Shown one piece after another: positions 59,621 through 62,177 of a stretch of DNA of 62,177 nucleotides. Position 1 is the stretch's first letter. Every line of letters begins with the position of its first letter. The notes below the pieces were generated by a model. The model ran no database searches. It was not told the origin of the DNA and saw only the letters and a list, made by a program, of their open reading frames with translations. The DNA is from Clostridiales bacterium UBA1316. GTDB lineage: Bacteria; Bacillota; Clostridia; Oscillospirales; Oscillospiraceae. The stretch lies in NCBI GenBank assembly GCA_002307055.1, contig DBTM01000002.1, forward strand, positions 15,553 through 77,729, read 5' to 3'. The translations under genes were made by a program, and so were the position numbers.

Positions 59621-59965
59621 TTGCCAAGAAAACCGTTATGGTCTGAACCTATCTATGACAAAAGTGCTGAGGACGAAAGAATAGAAAAATCAGCTAGCAA
59701 TGTGCGTGTAAATCTGTCAGTTCCAAGCTACTTGTATGATCTTCTTAACGAGTACACAGAAGATAACTGTTTACCTTCAGTCCCTTCAGCATGTATTCAA
59801 TTAATTCGCTTGCAACTTCGAGCACAGACAAAACGTCAAAAAGCAATGGATATCTTTAGAGGGGAAACACCAAAGGATATCAAGAAGATGTCCCCAGAAG
59901 TAATCGAGAAACTTCAAGATAGGATAGACGCACCAGAACTACCACCAGAACTCACAAAAAAGTAA
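59621..59965 (+). CDS. Ribbon-helix-helix-like small protein of the element
   Basis: The 114-residue protein has a basic N-terminus, a beta strand and helix pattern resembling RHH DNA-binding proteins (SNVRVNLSVPSYLYDLLNEY) and a helical C-terminus (DIKKMSPEVIEKLQDRID). Such proteins often control plasmid copy number or element excision. The TTG start has AGGAGG upstream. It lies right after a good promoter and before the presumed replication origin. An accessory protein of rep is the alternative. Confidence 0.5.
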   Translation: MPRKPLWSEPIYDKSAEDERIEKSASNVRVNLSVPSYLYDLLNEYTEDNCLPSVPSACIQLIRLQLRAQTKRQKAMDIFRGETPKDIKKMSPEVIEKLQDRIDAPELPPELTKK

Positions 59966-59969
59966 AAGA

Positions 59970-60175
59970 AAGACTGCCAGCGTAATTCATCTTGGCGGAC
60001 GATACGCTGACAGCCTCCACCACTTAGCCACCATAAGGTGGTGTTTGCGGTATTTATATTATATCGCAGATACGCCACTTTCTGCAAGGCTAAATGACAA
60101 AACGAAAGGAGTATTAATGTCAAAAAACCTCAGAATGGCGCAACCCTCGAGGGTGCCTATACTTGATTATAGGCA
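59970..60175. other. Hairpin-rich region, candidate rolling-circle origin
   Basis: This region before rep contains CCACC/GGTGG around a 4-base loop (60028-60041), a CAGCGTA/TACGCTG pair, the 12-bp palindrome ACCCTCGAGGGT (60143-60154) and a hairpin TGCCTATA/TATAGGCA with loop CTTGAT (60054-60075 in relative layout, exact position 60154-60175). HUH Rep proteins usually nick in or beside such hairpins near their own gene. A nick site cannot be pinpointed. Confidence 0.45.
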
Positions 60176-60221
60176 CAGATTAACATCACAGCATAGTAAA
60201 GGCAGGTGCGATCATGATTGA
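60117..60221 (+). CDS. 34-residue small reading frame before rep
   Basis: ATG at 60117 has AAAGGAG at ideal distance. The frame encodes a basic 34-residue peptide starting MSKNLRMAQPSRVPILD and ends at TGA 60219-60221, overlapping the rep start by eight bases. The overlap suggests translational coupling that sets Rep levels. It runs through the 60143-60175 hairpins, so translation and hairpin formation would compete. No homologue is recognised. Confidence 0.5.
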   Translation: MSKNLRMAQPSRVPILDYRHRLTSQHSKGRCDHD

Positions 60222-60954
60222 TTTAGCACCGAAGATTCAAGGAGAAGTGTTTGTAAATTGCAGGATAGAACACTTCCCAGGCTATAAGAAATACACGGTA
60301 GCAGATACCGCAGTATTTAAAGACCCCGCTTGGGAGATACAAAAGAAACGTGTCGTCACATCAAAGCCTCAAATTACAGAAAACATAACGCAGAGCAGGA
60401 GCATTAATAGAGCAAAAAAGAGAGTCCATGACATTTCTGCGTTAAACAAATTTCAGTATTTTGTTACATGGACATTGGACGGAAAAATTATTGAGAGAGA
60501 TAACCCGAAAGTTATAGCACGTAAACTAAAGACGTTTCTTTCAAATAAGGCAAAGCGTAACAAGATGTCATACTTAGTTGTTCCCGAGCTTCACAAGGAT
60601 GGAAAAGGACTACATATTCACGGCTTAATATCAGGTGATTTTGAATTGGTCGACAGCGGGAAAAAGACAAAAGACTGCAAGACAATATTTAATATGCCTC
60701 AGTGGTTGTTTGGCTTTAGTACATGTATTGAAATATCGGGCGATAAGGAAAACACGGCGAAATACATGACAAAATACATAAGCAAAGATTTTCGAAAAAT
60801 CTTCGGTAACTTTTATTATGCAGGTGGTGGCGTTAGGCGTATACCTCCGACAACATACGAAAATGCTGACTATAACGCTATAGATGCAAAACCTTATTTT
60901 GTGACGGAGCTCGGCATAAACTTTAAGTATTATACGGTTAAGGAGGGTTGTTGA
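60214..60954 (+). CDS. HUH rolling-circle replication initiator
   Basis: The 246-residue protein has the HUH metal motif H134-I-H136 in KGLHIHGLIS, a preceding beta strand with YLVVPELHKDG, and a Tyr pair Y184 and Y188 in TAKYMTKYISKD as catalytic candidates. The strand YFVTWTLDG also fits. It should nick one strand at the element's origin and start rolling-circle replication after excision. It resembles Rep proteins of small plasmids and filamentous or microvirus-like phages. It is one base before the integrase gene and overlaps a small frame at its start. Confidence 0.8.
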   Translation: MIDLAPKIQGEVFVNCRIEHFPGYKKYTVADTAVFKDPAWEIQKKRVVTSKPQITENITQSRSINRAKKRVHDISALNKFQYFVTWTLDGKIIERDNPKVIARKLKTFLSNKAKRNKMSYLVVPELHKDGKGLHIHGLISGDFELVDSGKKTKDCKTIFNMPQWLFGFSTCIEISGDKENTAKYMTKYISKDFRKIFGNFYYAGGGVRRIPPTTYENADYNAIDAKPYFVTELGINFKYYTVKEGC

Positions 60955-60955
60955 A

Positions 60956-61840
60956 ATGACATTACAAAACTCTCTTGACGATTTTCTTAACGAACAACGA
61001 TTCCGTGGCAATTCTCAAAAGACATTGTTGTATTACAGTGGCAGTATTGGTATCTTCGTTCGTCTTTTAGGTAAGGACACATTACTCGAGGATATTAAGA
61101 TGCCGATCCTGCGAAAGTATTACACAGAGCTAGTTGGCCGTGGGCTGAGCAGTAATACGATACAGACGTATATACGTGCCCTGCGTACGCTTTTAACGTG
61201 GTGTTATCAGCAGGACTATGTAAGTACGAATCTGCCAGAGAAATTCAAGCTGCCGAAAGCACAGCGCAAAGAGATTGATGTTTTAACGGACACAGAGGTA
61301 AAAGCACTGTTTTCCTTGTTCAATCCGAAATACATAGTCCATCTTCGTAATTACTGCATGTGCGCTCTAATGATAGACAGCGGTTTGAGGATGAATGAGG
61401 TCGTAACACTAAAATGTTCAATGCTCAAAATCTCAGAAGGTTATTGTATCGTGGACGGCAAAGGCAATAAACAGCGTGTCGTACCTCTTGGCATGAATAC
61501 CCGCCGTATGCTCATGCGGTATATGGCAAGACGACCAGCGATTGCAAAAACGGATTATGTATTTCTCATGTCCGATTTGCATCCGGTTTCGATAAGCACA
61601 GTGAAGCAGATTTTTAGAAAGCTCAAAAATACGAGCGGTATTTCAAGATTACGAGCACATTTGCTACGTCATACGTTTGCAACTAGATACCTAGATAACG
61701 GCGGTGACATGTACGCTCTGCAACAAATTCTTGGTCATACCTCGCTTGAAATGGTTAAGCGCTATGTCCACACTACACACCAGAAAATCATTCCTAAATT
61801 CACGGAGTACAGTCCGCTCGATAATCTCAAATTTCGATAA
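60956..61840 (+). CDS. Tyrosine recombinase / integrase
   Basis: The 294-residue protein has a SAM-like core-binding N-terminus (LNEQRFRGNSQKTLLYYSGS) and a catalytic domain with R145 in DSGLRMNEVVTL, a beta-hairpin Lys region (VDGKGNKQRVVPL), H235 and R238 in RAHLLRHTFATR, H261 in ILGHTSLEMV and the nucleophile Y270. All key residues are present, so it should be active. It should exchange strands within the 42-bp tRNA-Lys core. GGAGGG precedes the ATG. It is the last gene before the attachment site, as usual for tRNA-integrating elements. Confidence 0.93.
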   Translation: MTLQNSLDDFLNEQRFRGNSQKTLLYYSGSIGIFVRLLGKDTLLEDIKMPILRKYYTELVGRGLSSNTIQTYIRALRTLLTWCYQQDYVSTNLPEKFKLPKAQRKEIDVLTDTEVKALFSLFNPKYIVHLRNYCMCALMIDSGLRMNEVVTLKCSMLKISEGYCIVDGKGNKQRVVPLGMNTRRMLMRYMARRPAIAKTDYVFLMSDLHPVSISTVKQIFRKLKNTSGISRLRAHLLRHTFATRYLDNGGDMYALQQILGHTSLEMVKRYVHTTHQKIIPKFTEYSPLDNLKFR

Positions 61841-61853
61841 AACGGCATAAACA

Positions 61854-61887
61854 AAGGACTTGCAGATAACTGCAAGTCCTTGTTTTT
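61854..61887 (+). terminator. Terminator after the integrase gene
   Basis: AAGGACTTGCAG (61854-61865) pairs perfectly with CTGCAAGTCCTT (61870-61881), followed by GTTTTTC. It keeps transcription of int from running into the tRNA cluster. Confidence 0.85.
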
Positions 61888-61888
61888 C

Positions 61889-61964
61889 TGGTGATCTGTC
61901 GCAGATTCGAACTGCGGACACCCTGCTTAAAAGGCAGGTGCTCTGCCAACTGAGCTAACAGATC
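61889..61964 (-). tRNA. tRNA-Lys (anticodon TTT), integration target
   Basis: The acceptor stem GATCTGT/ACAGATC, the D-arm with TTAGCTCAGTTGGCAGAGC, the anticodon stem CCTGC/GCAGG with loop CTTTTAA, and a T-arm with TTCGAAT are all complete. CCA is encoded at 61889-61891, just outside the repeated core, and so was probably delivered by the element. Confidence 0.95.
61892..61933. repeat. Right attachment site within tRNA-Lys
   Basis: The 42-bp partner of 57177-57218. It covers the tRNA gene from the discriminator base to position 32, so integration keeps the tRNA intact. Confidence 0.9.
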
Positions 61965-61969
61965 ATAAT

Positions 61970-62044
61970 TGGCTGGGATGGCAGGAATCGAACCTGCGAA
62001 TGCCAGAGTCAAAGTCTGGTGCCTTACCGCTTGGCCACATCCCA
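61970..62044 (-). tRNA. tRNA-Gln (anticodon TTG)
   Basis: Acceptor stem TGGGATG/CATCCCA, anticodon stem CCAGA/TCTGG with loop CTTTGAC, T-arm GCAGG-TTCGATT-CCTGC and encoded GCCA end. It lies five bases upstream of tRNA-Lys in transcription order. Confidence 0.95.
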
Positions 62045-62107
62045 TTGAGCGCACTTGAGCGCGTGGGCACTCTCTGGCTAAAAAATACCTTTAATTGCTG
62101 ATTTCAG

Positions 62108-62177
62108 TGGGGTGGATGAAGGGTCTCGAACCCTCGACCTATGGAACCACAATCCATCGCTCTAACCAACTGAGCTA
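62108..62177 (-). tRNA. tRNA-His (anticodon GTG), cut by the window end
   Basis: Anticodon stem ATGGA/TCCAT with loop TTGTGGT, a T-arm with TTCGAGA, and the 3' end CATCCAC plus C and CCA fit tRNA-His with the family-typical C73. The 5' acceptor strand lies beyond the window. Confidence 0.9.

Larger units (their letters stand above)
57177..61933. mobile_element. Integrative element in tRNA-Lys with rolling-circle Rep and nuclease/immunity cargo
   Basis: The 42-bp direct repeats at both ends, a tyrosine integrase next to the intact tRNA, an HUH replication protein and a clear AT-rich shift define a small integrative element. Inside are, from left to right, a CdiI-like immunity gene and a PD-(D/E)XK nuclease-like gene on the minus strand, then a ribbon-helix-helix-like gene, a small reading frame, rep and int on the plus strand. 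No conjugation or capsid genes are present, so it must move by a helper or as an integrated plasmid. No known family can be named. Confidence 0.85.

Overview
The window reads as a chromosomal stretch of an anaerobic, low-to-mid GC Gram-positive bacterium, most likely a Clostridia member of the Oscillospirales type. The evidence is indirect: purine-rich GGAGG-type ribosome binding sites before almost every gene, many XRE regulators carrying helical-repeat domains, paired ABC exporters, an OYE-type flavin reductase, surface proteins with copper-amine-oxidase-like stalk domains, and many short GC-rich palindromic repeats between genes. No ribosomal RNA or universal marker is present, so the taxonomy is inference.

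Layout. 0-5.7 kb: a decayed XRE regulator, a cytoplasmic glycoside hydrolase of the MGH1/GH63-like fold, a secreted SGNH hydrolase and a divergent LysR regulator with overlapping promoters. 5.9-13.2 kb: an XRE/TPR regulator and a complete L-rhamnose catabolic block (rhaD, rhaA, rhaB) behind a GH105 unsaturated rhamnogalacturonyl hydrolase (broken by one frameshift) and an alpha/beta esterase. This is a coherent pathway from rhamnogalacturonan oligomers to DHAP and lactaldehyde. 13.4-18.7 kb: a ClC antiporter and a two-gene flavoenzyme operon. 18.7-26.2 kb: a leader peptide and conditional terminator before an ABC-class ATPase with a 14-bp tandem repeat at its 3' end, then three XRE regulators, one fused to a propeller-like region and a solute-binding-protein domain. 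26.2-29.1 kb: a toroid-fold protein and a duplicated MoaF-like protein. 29.3-41.4 kb: five ABC exporters (two heterodimer pairs and one single) plus a remnant of a sixth, with an AraC/GyrI regulator and a GNAT enzyme. 41.6-46.2 kb: a two-component system beside a GT39 glycosyltransferase. 46.4-57.1 kb: a flavoprotein, a GNAT-Nudix fusion, two AraC/GyrI regulators, tRNA-Val, an unusual ABC-F protein, a flavodoxin-like reductase, a VanY-like carboxypeptidase, ComFB and a GH5 pseudogene. 57.2-61.9 kb: a compact AT-rich integrative element in a tRNA-Lys gene. 61.9 kb to the end: tRNA-Lys, tRNA-Gln and a cut tRNA-His.

The strongest new material is the 4.76-kb tRNA-Lys element. It is bounded by a 42-bp direct repeat and carries a tyrosine integrase, an HUH rolling-circle Rep, a ribbon-helix-helix-like protein and a two-gene cargo: a PD-(D/E)XK nuclease-like protein and a CdiI-like immunity protein, behind their own promoter. 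Next come the XRE/solute-binding fusion (an intracellular ligand-sensor architecture), the leader-peptide attenuator, and an ABC-F protein in which all visible catalytic losses fall in one composite ATP site. A mosaic of short repeats sits between many genes. One repeat is translated as the C-terminus of the esterase and another supplies the apparent start of the first regulator.
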